Source: Deltaproteobacteria bacterium
GTDB lineage: Bacteria > Desulfobacterota > Binatia > UBA12015
NCBI GenBank assembly: GCA_029262355.1
Contig: JAJCZO010000341.1
Location: 1 to 43,488 of the forward strand
Length of the DNA stretch: 43,488 nt
Reading direction: 5' to 3'
Positions within the stretch are counted from its first letter, which is position 1; every line of letters begins with the position of its first letter. The notes beneath the pieces were generated by a model. It made no database searches, was not told the DNA's origin, and worked only from the letters and a program-made list of their open reading frames with translations. Below, piece by piece: positions 42,621 to 43,488 of the stretch. Made by a program: the position numbers and the translations under genes.

Positions 42621-43488
42621 CACCGGCGGTCATCGGTCTGGAGCGGAATCCCGCCCGCCTGTGCGTCTTCCACGCGTTGCAGATGGCGCTGTTTCCGGTC
42701 GCGGTCATCACGATTTTTTGGAAGCACGCGATCGGGCTCGACATGGCGGAGATCCTGTTGCTGCAGGGCTTCTTCGGTCTGTCCATGGCCGTCTTCGAGT
42801 TCCCGTCGGGCTACGTTGCCGACCGGATCGGCTATCGCCGGACTCTCATTGTCGCGTCGGCCGTGAGTGCGGTCGCCTGGTCGGTCTACTCGTTCGCCGA
42901 GACGTTCGGGGCGATCCTCGTTGGTGAACTGCTGCTCGGATTGGGGATGGCGCTCGTCTCGGGCTGCGACAGTGCCTTGCTCTACGAATCTCTTCGCGAG
43001 ACGGACGACGAGGAGCGGTTCGCGTGGTGGACCGGCCGAGTGCGGTTCTTCGGGCAGAGTGCGGAGGGCACCGCAGCGCTCCTGGCCGGGGTGCTCTACG
43101 CGTGGTCGCCGCGGCTTCCCTTCTTTCTCGAGGTGGGGGTTTGGAGCGCCAATCTCATCGTGGCGTACTCACTCGTCGAGCCGAGACGGCATTTGCCCGA
43201 GGTGGCGAGCCACATGGACAACATTCGTACGATCGTGCGGACCGCGCTCGTGTCGAACCGCCAACTCACGGCGATCATCGTTCTGGCGATCGTGCTCGGG
43301 ATGTCGTCGTTCTTGCCGGTGTGGCTGGTGCCGCTCTACGCGCAAGACGCGGGGGTGCCGGTCGTGTGGATCGGGCCGCTCTGGGCGGTCGCGAACTACA
43401 CGGTGGCCCTCGGGTCGCTCGGGAGTGATCCCGGCCGTCGGTGGTTGGGGCTGGGGCCGTTGATCGGTATCGGCATTGCGCTGATCGG
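42617..43488 (+). CDS. Major facilitator superfamily transporter, 5' part
   Basis: The frame runs off the right edge, with about 290 residues visible. Helix 1 holds CVFHALQMALFPVAVITIFW. Loop 2-3 carries PSGYVADRIGYRRTL, the D-R-x-G-R/Y-R block that marks MFS proteins. Six or more helices follow. The first ATG in frame (42683) would cut into helix 1, so the start is upstream; candidates are ATA 42617 with an SD, or CTG 42638. Substrate unknown. The missing canonical start could also be a base-call or assembly error. Confidence 0.78.
   Translation, partial: MAPAVIGLERNPARLCVFHALQMALFPVAVITIFWKHAIGLDMAEILLLQGFFGLSMAVFEFPSGYVADRIGYRRTLIVASAVSAVAWSVYSFAETFGAILVGELLLGLGMALVSGCDSALLYESLRETDDEERFAWWTGRVRFFGQSAEGTAALLAGVLYAWSPRLPFFLEVGVWSANLIVAYSLVEPRRHLPEVASHMDNIRTIVRTALVSNRQLTAIIVLAIVLGMSSFLPVWLVPLYAQDAGVPVVWIGPLWAVANYTVALGSLGSDPGRRWLGLGPLIGIGIALI

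Overview
This is a GC-rich bacterial chromosome segment. The organism is Gram-negative: there is an outer-membrane porin, a periplasmic cobalamin-type binding protein, two probable lipoproteins and an HtrA protease. Very short intergenic gaps, many GTG/TTG starts and high GC fit a free-living deltaproteobacterial or Binatota-like lineage, but that placement is a low-confidence inference from gene style. I found no rRNA, tRNA, CRISPR array, insertion sequence or prophage gene. Most of the window is core metabolism and signalling.

Layout. 1-489: 3' end of a lysophospholipid acyltransferase, converging through a shared hairpin on a porin gene (568-1911, minus). 2150-5000: a BtuF-BtuC-BtuD importer operon. 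5116-15505: an eleven-gene complex I operon, nuoABCDHIJKLMN, with no nuoE, nuoF or nuoG. It runs on into rsmI and an HspQ/YccV-like gene (to 16748). 16755-24397 (minus): rapA, speA and htrA, then csp, acylphosphatase and a secreted hypothetical protein. 24466-27815 (plus): a small membrane protein overlapping a hybrid histidine kinase, then dinB. 27980-29779 (minus): a radical SAM protein and a DUF218 protein.

29984-33771 (plus) is the most unusual part: an ATP-grasp ligase, an argininosuccinate-lyase/fumarase-superfamily lyase and a ComA-family phosphosulfolactate synthase in one tight operon. A ComA homologue and a lyase of this superfamily form the first two steps of the bacterial coenzyme M route known from Xanthobacter. 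Here they are coupled to an ATP-grasp ligase and no other CoM gene is visible, so a sulfonated small molecule or a sulfolactate/sulfoacrylate conjugate is a reasonable guess. It is not demonstrated.

33780-43488: a PP2C phosphatase, a tiny Cys-rich lipoprotein, a PAS-PAS-LuxR regulator with a palindromic operator upstream, and an isoaspartyl peptidase. A minus-strand group follows: lipoprotein hydrolase, FAD oxidoreductase and ECF41-type sigma factor. Last come a histidine phosphatase and an MFS transporter that runs off the right edge. At least two genes (acylphosphatase and the MFS transporter) have no ATG/GTG/TTG where homology requires the start; both begin at the stop codon of the preceding gene.
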